Source: Linderina pennispora
Taxonomy: Eukaryota > Kickxellomycota > Kickxellomycetes > Kickxellales > Kickxellaceae
Direction: 5' to 3'
Assembly: GCF_002104995.1 (NCBI RefSeq)
Contig: NW_024468260.1
Span: 620,001-684,000, forward strand
Length of the DNA stretch: 64,000 nt
The position numbers and the translations under genes are program-made. This document shows positions 40,727 through 53,700 of this stretch, in pieces (positions within the stretch are counted from its first letter, which is position 1; each line of letters starts with the position of its first letter). A model generated the notes under the pieces. That model was not told where the DNA came from. It saw only the letters and a list, made by a program, of their open reading frames with translations, and did no database searches.

Positions 40727-41203
40727 ATGGCTGGTCGTGAGCTAATTGTCGGTCCAGAGACGCCAGAGAAACCCTACCCTATACTGGCCGAAGGCGAGGT
40801 CGTCCGCGGGTTTGGTCGCGGTGGCAAGCAGCTCGGAATTCCCACCGCCAACCTCCCCGAGTCTGTCGTCGAGTCGGCGCTGTCTGAGATCCCCATTGGC
40901 GTGTACTATGGCTGGGCAAAGGTCGCCGGCGACTCGGTGCGGCCGATGGTGATGAGCCTGGGCTGGAATCCGTACTTTAAGAACGAGAAGCGGTCGGGCG
41001 AGGTTCACATCATGCACAAGTATGACGAGGACTTTTACGGATCTCATCTGAAGATTGCCATTCTGGCTTACATCAGGCCGGAGAAGGACTACGACAGCCT
41101 CGACAAGCTCATTGAAGACATTCATGCCGATATCCGTGCTGCTGAGCATTCGCTAAAGCGCGAGGCGCACGAGCGGGTTAGACATGATGCGTTCTTCGAC
41201 TAG
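40727..41203 (+). CDS. FMN1: Riboflavin kinase
   Basis: Makes FMN from riboflavin and ATP. The ATG at 40727 gives 158 residues, the usual size for a monofunctional eukaryotic enzyme. The flavokinase signature is clear: GEVVRGFGRGGKQLGIPTAN (G-R-G-x-K-x-L-G-x-P-T-A-N, about residues 21-40), where the PTAN Thr/Asn bind Mg-ATP. IPIGVYYGWAKV and MVMSLGWNPYFKNEKRSGEV follow, with the catalytic Glu expected in the VEVHI-like strand (GEVHIMHKYDEDFYG). The C-terminal helix pair is YIRPEKDYDSLDKLIEDIHADI. Upstream in-frame codons belong to a pyrimidine-rich leader. About 120 bases after SYF1, same strand. Confidence 0.95.
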   Translation: MAGRELIVGPETPEKPYPILAEGEVVRGFGRGGKQLGIPTANLPESVVESALSEIPIGVYYGWAKVAGDSVRPMVMSLGWNPYFKNEKRSGEVHIMHKYDEDFYGSHLKIAILAYIRPEKDYDSLDKLIEDIHADIRAAEHSLKREAHERVRHDAFFD

Positions 41204-41561
41204 TCGTACCGGGCAAAGATTCGTTTAGCTTTGAGGCATTTTTGCTCATTATGAAATACAAGCTACAATAGACCTGGAGGCATAGTGGGTAGCTTGTATA
41301 ATGGCGCTTTGGCCTCTGTTTGCCGTCGTCATAGGCAGAGGGCCTGGTAGAGGTGCCTATGCTCTTTGCTCGACTCTAGTGGGCCAAGTTGGTGTTCTTT
41401 ACAAATAGCAGCACTGTGTCGTCACCCAAAAACCCAGCAGAGATTCTAGTTCGGCCCAGATGCCGCATTCTGTCGATGATGACCAGCTGCCAACTCCCCT
41501 CATCCATTCTGCTTCTCTGTATTCGTTTTTCTTTCTATTCATTAGCGTTGTCGTTGGAAAA
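41204..41561. other. Intergenic, LAA1 promoter
   Basis: About 360 bases with no gene seen; a pyrimidine-rich leader lies just before the ATG at 41562. Confidence 0.35.
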
Positions 41562-44500
41562 ATGTCCTCACCCCTAGCTTTTGACGACACTCGATATGCT
41601 GCTCTGTCGTCGCCTGGCGACCGGGAAATGTTCCTGTTCAAGTGGCTCTCCAATCTAAACGCGCATTTGGAAGCAGGCGCAACAACTGTAAGCATCAATT
41701 CGACAAGCATTCCGCGATGCACCCATTCTTTTCAGTGGATCTTGCTAATGAGCCAATTCCTGTAGGAATCGCTGAAGGACTGCCAACGGCGGCTGGAGCA
41801 GGTGCTGCTGGAAATAGCCATGGTTCCACCCGCTACCCACACCAAAGCCAGCAACCGCCTCTCCTGGCTTGGCGGCGGCGGCGGGTCGCCGAACCCAGCT
41901 GCGAGTAGTGCAAGGCCTGTGATCGTGCAGCAGGTGCCGAAGCCGACACGAGTGATCCGGGATTTGATTGCAAAGTGCCTGGCTCGTTTGTACGAAATCG
42001 GGGATATGCGCACACTGGGCGAGACCTTGGACGCAATTCAGGGGGTAATGCAGGCGAAGAAGAAGACAGTGGAGCGCGAGGCACGGCTGGCCGGGTTTGT
42101 GTGCGCCAGTGTACTGTTCGAGGCATTGGCAAATAAGGCCGGCTTCCGGTTATTGAGCTGTTTTAACGACTTTGTGGCCATTGCACTCAAGGTTATAAAG
42201 ACCACCAGCGAGGACATCTCCGTGCGCGTCGAGGCGACTAGGACTCTGAGCAAGCTGCTGCAGGGCGGTGGGAAGACGGCCAAGGACACCCAGGCCAAGG
42301 ACATCATCAAGTGTGTGCGGCCCAACCTCCAGCACAAGTCGCCACTGCTGGTGCTGGCCACGCTCAACGTGTTCGAGTCGCTTGTGTTCTTTACCACATT
42401 TCTGCTGCCCGAGGCCCAGTTTGACGCTGGGTCGTTTATTACATCCTCGTTACAAGATCTGTTGGCGAGCTCTACTCTGGTCATTCGCCGTGCTGCTGCC
42501 CGTCTGACGGCTGTCTTGATATCCAGCACAATCACTCTATCTACAGCAACCACGGACACTGCAGCAGAAGCGCCGACTGGCAAGATCGCTGATCCAGCAA
42601 TCAGGGCAATTGCAAAGTCGGCTGGATACCAGCTCAAGGCAGCATCGGCTAGCACGTCAGTGCGCAACAGCATGGAGGAGAGTGCTCGGGGTGCCAGCAA
42701 GTCGCCAGAGCCGTCGCGCCGCATGACCCCGTCGCCTATCGATGCCATGGATCGAAGCAATAGCGATACTGCCGCAAGGGACTCGGCAGGCAGAGGACGC
42801 AGGGGCACAGTCAGCATGGTTCGACCGGCTGAGAGCGGGTCAGCGGCTATCCAAAGCACGCGCTCGTCTAACGACTTGACAGCACAGGTCTCCACAGCTG
42901 TCAAAGGCGCAGCGGTTGTATCGGCAGCTGTCACTGAGGGGTTTAGCAGCGGCGTGTCGCTCGCCCAGGCCCTTACGTGGCTATCATCGATATTCATTAG
43001 GGCTAGCTCGTCGCGAGAACTACGAGCTGGAATCATCGATGCCTATGCTGCTTTGTTTGAGGAGCTTGGCACCAACGTTGTCGAGGCGCACTATGCAGTT
43101 ATTCTCAACCATATCCTTGTTGATTTGGCATCTGCGACCCAAGTGCCCGGGTCATCAGCAACCGACACACAGACCAGGGCGGCGCGGCCGGGACTGACGC
43201 ATGCGATTGGAACGCCGTCAAACCTCAACTCCAATGCATTCACAGAGCAGACAGGCGACAACGCAATTGGGGTTATTGGCGCCATCGATGCCCGCGCAGA
43301 AGCCGACATTCTGGCAGTACGCACCATGTGCTCCTGGCTGCTTCGTGTTCCAATCGCCCAAGAGCTACTGACTGAGGGCGGCAAGATCAAGGCGGCCCGC
43401 GCCATATGGAATACCTGGCTTACTGGCACACTTTCGCCTGACATTCTCGCCATGATTGAAGGCAATTCGCAGACTACCAGTATTGCTGACGTCGCTGCAG
43501 CTATGTTCATTTGGAAGCCATCGCCGGGCACGTCGACAGGAGGAAGCGAAGTAGCATTGCTTGTGGCCCTGCGCGAATGGCGCATGCTGGTTGAAGACCT
43601 CGGTGAGCTGAGTCAGTCTCTCGACATTTTCCACCCAACCCCGTCCGAGGTCAGCGACAGCTACTACAGCGATGCCAGCAAAAATTCGTGGATGGTCCCG
43701 CTGGAGAATTGGCTTGGGTACCCGAACGAGGCGGTTCGTATCAGCGCCGCTGCGTGCTTAGGGTCGTTGATGCGCTATGACCGACTCCATACATCGCGCG
43801 TGGTGGCAACACTGGTGTCGCGGTTCCAACAGTTCTGCGCGCATTGCACCGCGCACGGAAACCCGTCGATTGACGCCATGAAGCGCTGTATCGGATACGC
43901 ATACGGAATTGCAGCAGTAATCAGCGTCAATGCTGCGCTGAAGGATTCGCATGCGTCGCTGTTGTCGGTTCCGCTTGATCTGGTAGAGTGGATCCACAGC
44001 ATTGCGCTGCGGCTTCTCAATGCTGCCTATCGACGTCTCGAGCCCGAGATCATTGATTCAGACAACAGCGGCACTAAGGTGGTAGCTGGTGTCAGCAGCG
44101 CCGATCCAGCAAACATCAGTATGTCACTTGGCACTGCGCCACTACAGGGCAGAGATCAAGAGGCAGTGATGCGGCGGCAGTCGCTGTCCAGATCACGACC
44201 CCGCCGCGCGACCGCACTGTTGAACATGCGTATGACTGCCGGCTGGGTGCTGCTGACCGGATTGACCAGCCTCGGCACAGACTTTATTGCAAACAGGGCG
44301 CGGTCGGATTGGCTTCCACTGTGGACCTTGGCAATGCCGCAGCCCGACAGCGTCGGATCGAGCGGATTTGTCACGTCCGACATGCCGTGGCATGTACGCG
44401 CACATCAGCTGCAGTCCCGCGTCATGGCATTATCGCATCTCCTGGCCTACCGCCGAGTGGCAAACGGTGGACTAGACGATGCAGAGATTAGGCAGCTGCT

Positions 44501-47500
44501 GACCTGCCTGCGGTTCACGCTCATGTTTGCCGATAATGCGCTTGATGCCCCGCCTCCGCCGTCGACAAATCGGACTCCTGGGACCAGGCACCTTTCAGGG
44601 ACGTCCCGGTCGTACGATATAACTGATCCAGCCCGGCCATCGTGGCAGTTGCCGACACAGACGTCAATCCTGACTAGCCACATGCAGATCCGTGACCGGG
44701 TCATAGAGTGCCTGCAGACCTTCGACGAGCCCGGCGTGCTGTCATCGCTGACACCGGTAATTACGCGGCTGGTCGAGTCGGTGCTTGCCAGCTCAGACAA
44801 CATGTATGAAATCTATGGCGACCAAATTGGCTCTGCAATTTCAAGTGTTGCGAGGCAGCATGCTGTTCGGCGGGACCTCATGTCACCACGGCCCGCTGGT
44901 CAGCAGTTACAATCACCACAAACAGCCCACCAGTCGCAGGGGAACAGCGGCGGGACAAATGCAGCCTATTCATGTCAGCGTGGTTTCCGCAGCGGTCCCT
45001 GGGGCTATGAAGCGGAGACTGGTGTAACTACATTGCTGCGCAGCGTTGTAGCCCGGAGCGGCGGTGCGACAGACATGTCCTCGGATCAGCAGTCGAGTGC
45101 CAGCATGCCAATGGCCAGTGGTGTGGCTGCTGGCGATGATTTTGCCAGCACACATATGCGTGCGGCAGAGTTCGACTGGCTGTTGACGCTGTGTCCAGTG
45201 CCCGCCAAGTTCCTAGCAAAGCAGCCGATTTCGACCATTGGAAATATCGGAGCTTTGTTAGCAGAATCGCCGGCATCGTTCATACTGTGCCAGCAGCCGG
45301 CGTCACCGTACACCAAGCTGGTTGACGATGCCATCCAGCTCTTCGGCCACCTGTTCCCAACTCTTTCGGAGAACGCGCAGCTGACAATCCTCGACGGTCT
45401 GGTAATGCGTCTGAACCAGCTGCCGTTCAATTCGCACCGGTATCTTGCGGTTCTGACAAACATCCTGTCTGCACTTTATGCAGCAATGCAAGGCGGTGTA
45501 TTGGTGCGCCAGGGCCTTATTAGGCTCGCGAAAAATAGGCCTTGCGACGCAGCAGTTTGAGATTGCGCCACGTGTGGCCCGGGCAGTAGTTGAAATGACG
45601 CGCGCCGCACTTATCTTGCCGTCTCCCGAACACCGTCTACTGGCTGGTGAGATCATTGGGCATTTGGCGACCTTTACCCGGGATGCATCGACATCATATA
45701 TGCCATACCTGCTCGAGCATCTGACGAACCAGGCAATTCGATCGCGCGATCGCTTTGCGCGTGCTGGCACTGCGGTTGCCCTCGGCTCTCTATACTCACG
45801 CGCAGGATCAATTGTGGCCGGTGGGCTATTGCGCCAGGTAGTAGTTTTGCTGCACTCTCTGGCCAGCGACAAGGACCCTATTGTCCATACGTGGGCAATT
45901 TCAGCGCTTGCTGAGGCAGCAATGTCCGCAGGTTTCATGTTTGAGCCCCACGCCCGCGACACGTTCCAGATGGCGCTAAAGTTGTTCCTCAGCGACTCGC
46001 ACGCATTCCCGCTATATGCTTCTGCTCAATGGATCCGTGGCAAGGAGCACTCGAGCAATACAGCCACAGACTGTGCCAGCTACGAGCGAGTGCTGCCGCT
46101 CCGGTCGATGATTGACCCAGCTGCGTGGGCCAAGCAGGCCGCGCAGAAACGGCCGGACGGTGCCAAAAACCGCGGTGTGGGCAGTATTGTTGCAACCAGC
46201 CGAGATGCGGCAATCACTCACCCCAACAGCACCACTCACCACGGCAGAAGCGGCGACGAGCAGCGCGATGCAATGGCGGCGGCAGGTACTGGCGGCGAGG
46301 GCGATTATCAGTATGTGTGTGCGCGCAATGACGTGGATGCCTATGACGCACGGGCCGCGATCGGACACTTGGTCAGTTCGCTCATCCTTGTATTTGGCCC
46401 TGAGTTGCAAGTCGACAATGCGACAAGAGACTCGGTGACTACGCTGCTGAGGCAACTGCACCGCGCACTGCCATCAGTTGGCGTTCCTGTGCCAGCGATG
46501 GGAACCGGTCTGCAACTGTCGCCGATCGTTGATCCTGATGCGCGCTGGCAGACAGTGGCGGAATTCGTGTTTGCGACCCAGAAGCAGCTGCTGTTCTTCC
46601 CCCCAAAGCAGCCAGAGTTTTTGCCATTGCTGGTGCGCCAGACATTGCGGCCGATGCTGCAGACCCGCCGGACCACATACTACGGCTATTCGTCTTGCGT
46701 CCACTCGTTCCAGCACGTCGCTGTACTTGCCCTCGACAGCGTGCTGCGTCTCTATGGTGATCGGATCTTTGACTCGTTGGAGTCCAGCCAGGAATATTGG
46801 GCTGATTGGGCCATGGACGATATCGTGTGGGAGTCCCTGGCCCTGCACAACACTATACGAGAGCAGATCAGTGTTTCTGGAACTGAGCGCGACTCGACAA
46901 CACTAATGAATGATCTGCGCAAGCTGGTACATTCGGTTATCGGTCTGATCGTGGACCACGACTACCAGCGCCTTGAGGCATTATGCGCCAAAACCAACGT
47001 ATGTTTTGACGAGACTGGCGAAAAGGCACAGGCGATTTGCAACATATTGGACCTGGTCGAGACGCTATGCTCTGTGTTCACGAAGCGCGTGGGTGCGGTT
47101 CCGACGCTTGGCAGTCGCCGTACTCGCGGAAAAGCCAATTCGGACAGCAAGGGTGCCAAGGTGGACATTACCGAACCAGCTGTGATTGATGACGTGCGGC
47201 CATTCAACGCCGAAACGAAGAAGCTGGCAATTGCGGCTATAATCGCGATTCTCGATGTCATTGAGCGAGCCCGTCCCACAGCATCGTCACTGAACCTGCC
47301 ACGTGGAAGGCGGCACTGGCGCTCGCACCCGCTCATCTCTCTGCTTGCTGACCTGGTGCGTGTCGGCTACATGGCAGCGACTTCGCCAGTGGCAGAGTCT
47401 GTAACGCTGTGCTGCCTAGGTCTGCATCTGCTGCAGCGCCTGATTGCGCAGTTCTGCGATGTTGAGGATCCTGAGATGCCCGGCGAAGGCATGCCGATCC

Positions 47501-50178
47501 TGGCCATCTACCAAGCGCAATTGAACTCTGCGTTTATGCCCGCGCTCAGCAGTGCTGTTGTCGTTGACGCAGGTGTCGCATACAGGAGGCCGTCTATTCT
47601 GAAGCAGGCGGCCATGGGCACCGCAGCTGCATATGTCGTCTCCGGCCTGATCACTGACCGTGGGTCTCTAGTGCGGATTGTACGCTTACTTGCTCCCCAG
47701 GCTGTGCTCCGATCGTCGGCACCGGGGACACCGGGAGCAAAGCACAGGTTTGACGCCAGCAACGATCCCTTGGACACGAGTACGCCGCAGATGCACATTA
47801 TCACCAAGCTTTCGATGCTGCGTACCTGGTCGGTGATTTTGGAGCATGCGGTCAAAACGCGCAGCGACAGTCTTCTCGATATTGTGCAGCTGCACATGCC
47901 TGTACTGAGCACCATGTGGCTAGACGCAGTCCGCGACACAGCTGTGATCGGTGTCAAACCCCGCGACATACTTGATGAGCTGGGCACGCTCAGCCAGCTC
48001 TCCAATACCCGTGTGGGCAAGGTTGCTCCTGATGTTGGTCTCGGGCTGAGTCTCGGGCTGGAGTCGACATACCTTGGACTGGTGAACAAATCGCTCAATG
48101 TCTGGTACCGGTACCATTTGCCGCTGTTCTTGAGTTCCCTGTCTATGCTATTAAGCCCAGCGGCCAACGGGAGAGGCAGCCACAAGGTTGTCAGTGTGCT
48201 GAAATCCGGGTACGATGAGCTCCTTGGACACTTGCAGAACACACTCCCCATCTGCATCCCCAACATCTCAAACCTCCAGCTGCCCTCACAGTCGTCTGTT
48301 CTTCTACTCGGGTTTGTGTTGCAGGAAATCTCGCGACTTTCCGAACTGTCGTTGCGAACCACATTCACCGAACTGCCTCCAGATGACCAGATCGGTAACC
48401 TGTTGATTCAGCCGATTGTTAACAAGCTGGTTGTGGGCGCACTGGGCATTGGTGGTTCAGACCGGAGCTACCAAGGCGACAGCGAAAGCGAACGAATCGC
48501 AAGTCTGGTACAAGCAGGTATTGCTGTGTTTGGACCAACATCGCTGACATCGAATACTGGTGTGAAATGGACATCCGATATCCGCTTGCTCTCGTCGCTG
48601 CTATCCGCTCTAAGCGCACTTTTGCAGCAGTCAGGCGACCTCAAGTTTGCGGCACTGTTTGCAGCAACTGCTACAGCAGACAAAGCCGCACAGATGTCGT
48701 GGCTGGTCGATGACATTTGGAAGCGGGCGGTGTCGATTCCTTTGCAGCCCCTGTTCATATCGACTGAATGTGGAGATGGATCGCTCGATGAGCAGGATGC
48801 TAATCCGGCTGCCAAGCAGCAATGTGAAAACCGCCAGATGCGAGTTGATGTTGCTGCGAAAGCGCTGGATGCCGCACGATCTCTACTCGGATGTCTGCGT
48901 GCGACCAAGCAGCATGGAAGCAGGCACAGCAGCCTAGCACTCTGGCTGTTTGATGGATCCGCTGGTGTCGAACCCGACTCATGCATAGGCTTGCTTGGGC
49001 TGTCCGGTTTTGGCAACTCGGTTCTGGCCGACATGATTGGCGTGTGGAAATTTGCGCAGAGGCCAGGCAGTCGGTGCTATTGAAGGAGGCGCTGGCTCCA
49101 TGATGCTTGCTTCACAATCACTGGCTGTTATCGCTGACATTCTGGCTGAGGCTATCAGCTATAAAATGACAGAATCGGGTGAGTTCCAAAAGTCAGTAGT
49201 GTCGCTTTGGCTCAGGCTGTGGCAGAAATCTGTACTTGCTGCTGGCACACCGCATGTGGCATTCGCGAGCCTTCGTGACTTTGTTGCATGCGTTATGGAC
49301 AGGTGCCCCACAGACAATGAAGAGCCTGCTGGTGATATCCTTACCGGGAGCTCCCTCGACAAGAGCCTAGGTCGCAGCGATGCAGTCCAAGTTATTACGG
49401 CAGAAGTCAGCAGTGTGTTGCTGGAGTTGCTTGAGTCGACTGAGACTGATGTCTCTGCCAGATCGCTAGCAGTTGCCGCCATGCTCCTCGCCCACGATCC
49501 ATCGGAGTCCGGCCATATCGTTGTTTCCAGCAGTGTGGCTGCCAAGTTCGTGTCTGCGTTCATTGCACAGCTGTCCAGCCACGCACTTACTGGTGCCCTC
49601 GATGTGCCAGGACATATGGCAGCGCCTAGCAAGAGCACTTTTGTTAGCTCCCCTGCTGTACAGTCGCATATGCCCATGCTTGCCAAGGGCGCAATTCCTC
49701 GGCTAGCTGCTATTGTCGCCCGGAATCTACCCAGCCCACCGACGATTCGCTGGTGATCGACAAGGCTCTGACAGCGTTGGTGATGTTTGCCGCTTACGAG
49801 TACACTGAGCCACAGGTATCCGAGTCTGTCATTTCGACAGTACTAATGCTGCTGCTTTCCATGCTGCCAGACAACTGCAGCCGGCTCAATCTTACTCAAA
49901 TCAAGATCACCGAGTCGATTCTGAGCCTTGCTGCAGCATCGCCAGCCTCATTCAAGTCGATTCTGCTCAAAATATCGGCCACACAGCTGGTAGCAAAGCG
50001 CAGGCTCGAGGCAGCTATCAGATCCCGCGCTGAGCGTAGCCAGGGCAGCGACGAAAATGACGAACACGTTGAGAGCAACAACAACGATCTGTCTGGTGGA
50101 GCGACGCCCGCGCTATCACCTGATGACAAGGCGGTGCCTAGTCGGATTGCGCTCAAGAGCGACTTTGCTGGGTTTTAA
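41562..50178 (+). CDS. LAA1: HEATR5/LAA1-type HEAT-repeat protein (AP-1 clathrin accessory), frame broken in the assembly
   Basis: Giant HEAT-repeat protein related to yeast Laa1 and animal HEATR5, which help AP-1 act at the trans-Golgi and endosomes. Exon 1 is 41562-41687 (…REMFLFKWLSNLNAHLEAGA); a 78-nt intron 41688-41765 has donor GTAAGC, branch GCTAAT and acceptor TAG; exon 2 opens with ESLKDCQRRLEQVLLEIA. The N-terminal HEATR5 signature follows: RDLIAKCLARLYEIGDMRTL, then HEAT-like helices to the end. Four frame changes occur: an extra A in the run 45531-45535, and one missing base each near 49045-49060, near 49100 (before MMLASQSLAVIADILAEA) and near 49720-49730 (before STQPTDDSLVIDKAL). 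Correcting them gives exactly 2847 codons, longer than the ~2000 of yeast and animal relatives because of low-complexity Ser/Ala/Thr insertions. Confidence 0.88.
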
Positions 50179-50756
50179 CAGTGGCTATACTATGTTCCAT
50201 TATTGAAATACTAGTTATTCTGCACAAGCAGCATTCCAATGTATCATGACCTATTATCAGATACCACTGACCATGCTACCCGAAAGGGGCATGCTGGTGG
50301 CAGACGGATCCCAGCACAGCCACCAGACGGGACTATAAATACGGGAAACTAGACCGGCCATCGTATGATCCGACCCACGGCCTGCAGCTGGGCCATCGCT
50401 GTTGTCTGAACTACCATTCCCAGTCATCTACTATGCCGACGTTAGGGACGGATGCACCGGGTGCACAGCAGTACGAATGCCTTTGAGCTTGCGCGAGATC
50501 GAGACATTATGCTAAGGGAGTAATGCCATTGTTTGCAGCTGAATCAGGTCGCCCACCTTTACGTGTCTAGTACAAGGAGGTGTGGTCATCAGTCATAATA
50601 TTGACATCGATGCCCTGCCCCAGCCAGCACGCAACAATCACCCTCTATTCAGACAAGTTATTCTGTACCAGCAGTATCCCCGCACACCATCGACCATTGC
50701 AGATGTAGCAAGTTTCTCATCAGGAGGCTGGTGGGAACATTGGGCATTTTCTCTCC
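50179..50756. other. Intergenic between convergent LAA1 and ABC copy 2
   Basis: 3' flanks only; no ORF, repeat or RNA gene that I can support. Confidence 0.35.
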
Positions 50757-53700
50757 TCAGCAAGTATTTGATGGATCAGCCTTCTCTACTGATTGCTTCA
50801 CTAGCTGCGCAAAATGGCTCTCTGGGTCATGGCGCAGGTTGTCTGGGGTTCCGGACTCACAGATCTTGCCATCCTCGACCACCAGGACCATGTCGCTGCC
50901 CAGCGCATTCTCCACCCGGTGTGCAATCGAGATGACAGTGCAGCCAGCAAACTCGTCGCGGATCAGCTGGTGTAGGAGATTGCTGGTCCCACTATCAATG
51001 GCTGCGGTGGACTCATCCAGCACAAGGACCTTTGGGCGCTTCAGTAGTGCCCGTGCCAGGCATATCTGCTGCTGTTGACCAACGCTCCATCCGCTGCCGT
51101 TCGGAAGCACGGGACTGTCAAGAGCAACGTCCGACATGCCGACTGCTATCAGACAGCGTTGGATCTCTGAGTCAGCGTGCTTTCTGAACGGATCCAGGTT
51201 GTCGCGCACAGTGCCAGTCAACAGAACCGATGTCTGCGGCACGACTCCCAGACGGCTGCGCAGAGCGTGTAAGTCAACAGTGCCAATGTCGACGCCATCG
51301 ATCAGGATTCTGCCCTCACTGGGCTTGAGCAAGCCAAACAGCGCCATGGCAATGCTCGTCTTGCCCGCCCCCGTCCGTCCAACAACACTGACATGCTGCC
51401 CAGGCCTGATAGTGAACGACATCCCGCTGAGCGCACGCTTGCCATCGACATTGTACCGCGCAGTCACATTGTCAAATACAACCTGCCCCCTCGCTGGCCA
51501 ACCCTCACCCACTGGCTCGCACTTTGCTGCATCTGACTGCTCCGTCTTTAGCCTGCTGTAGTGAATGTAGCGCGCAGACTTTGAAAAACCAGTGCGAATC
51601 GTGTAACTTTTGTGCGTTAAGTGCTGGAAGCGCGCCATCTGCAGCGATGTGACCAGCCGGATGGCAACCAGGTGTGAGTGGTTTATTCTTGCACCGCTGC
51701 TGATACCCAGCACAGTGACTATGTATGCAACATTGAGTGCCATCTCGCGCAGCACCGAGATACTCAGGTCAACCCAGGTGTAAATGAATTCCTCTGACCG
51801 CTTAACACACGAATAGTCATCCATACGCTGGAACATCAGCTCATTGGCATACTGGTGGTTTGAAAACGCTCGGATCGTGGCTGCTCCATCAAGCGACTGC
51901 TGGTACTGCTCCTGGATCTTGGGCTCTGTCTTAGCTATGGCGTCGTTGAAGTTGTCGAGCGGCGTACGGCTGACCTTGATGATGAAGATCATGGCAGCGA
52001 GAAGAACCACCACGGCTGCAGGCATTATCGGGTGGAAACCAAAGACAACCCAGGTCTCAAACAGAAGTTGGATTGAGTGTTTCATGAAATCGCCCACTAG
52101 CTCGGGCAGATCCTCGTCAATAACCTTTTGGCCATCGGTAAACAGCCCAATAATGCGACCAGTGGGCACGGAAGAAAAGAACTGCAGCGATGCGTGTGTG
52201 ACGCTGTAAAGCAGATCGCGGTGGGCCTTGACAAACATAGAGCGTCGCCACACAACGTTGGGCCACCAGTATCCTCCAAACTCGACCATGGTTAGAGCTC
52301 CCAGCCAGACCAAGCTGACACCAAAGTGCTCAGTTGTTGGATTGCGCAAAATCGACATCCAGGATACCGCATCTGCATCATCATCGCTGCCTGCACGGGG
52401 GAGGAAGACTGGAAAGGGCTTAGCCAACCACTGCTGCGAGTCTTGAGCGATGAAAAAGTGGGCAGTCACAGTCACAAGCTGGCAGAGAATGAGCGCTACA
52501 CCACATTTGCGAAGCATGTAGCGTGCAGGAATCAAAAACTTATCCATGGCGCTTGCGAACTTGGGCTCATAGCCATCGTGCTCTCGTATATTCGGCTTGT
52601 CTCCACTCGTTCTGTCTTTGGTATGGAGATGAGCACCCATGATTTGAGAGTTGTCTGGTAGTAACTCCAAAGATGAAGCAGGTGATAGGTCTGGCAGTGG
52701 CGAAGTGCTTTCTCTAAATCCTCTTCCGAATTCAACTAATTTGCGCAGTTCGTTGGACTGCGAGATGAGCGTGCCAAATGGGACTGGACTGTGGATCTCG
52801 CCGTCGATAGCCAGGCTGACCGCATCTGCTCGCGCCAACACATTGACCTCGTTGGAGATGATGATACGCGATGTATGCTTGAGCAGGCCTGTTGCACTCG
52901 AGACAACGTTGGCAAACAGCCGGCTGCCCACATGCACGTCAACCGCTGAGAAAATGTTGTCGAGCAGATACAGCTCAGCCTTAGCATAGACTGCTCGTGC
53001 CAGAGCAATGCGCAGTCGCTGTCCGCCAGACAGTGCGATTCCGTTGTCTCCAACAACCGTCTGGTCGCCATCAGACATCCTGTCAAGGTCGTACTGCAGC
53101 TCGCATACGTCGATGACTCTGGCGTACCACTGGGGGTCAAGGTCCCTGCCGAAAGGTGACATTGGCGCGAATTGTGCTGTTGCTGAGCCACGGCTCCTGC
53201 GACACATATGCGATGCCAGAGGATGGTCGAAGCATCGTGCCGCTGATGTGGTCCATTTCGCCGAGGATCGCTGATAGCAGCGACGATTTGCAGGCGCCGA
53301 CTTTGCCTGCCACTGCAATCATTTGGCCCGGCTCGCACTTGAAATTGACACGAATAGCGCCTCGGTTTGAGCCTGTGCTGCTGCCTTCTGGTGTGGAAGC
53401 TGTCCGCCATCTGAACACTCCCGAGGATATCTCGACTCTGTACTTTTCGTTGGACTCGCCAGCGGTGTGTGTCCCTTGAGTCTCCAGATCACCAGTTCCG
53501 TCAAGAAGTAGCTTATAAATATACTCGTATGGTAGTTTTGCCGCCCACATTTCATCGAGGATCAATGGGACGTCCTGTATCAGATATACTAGTTCGCGCA
53601 GCACCGCCTGAACAACATACACGCGCTCAGCTGTAATATGCCCTATGCTCAGCAGTCTGTCGGCACCCGAACCTGCCAGCCCGCTGGCAACCATGCAGCA

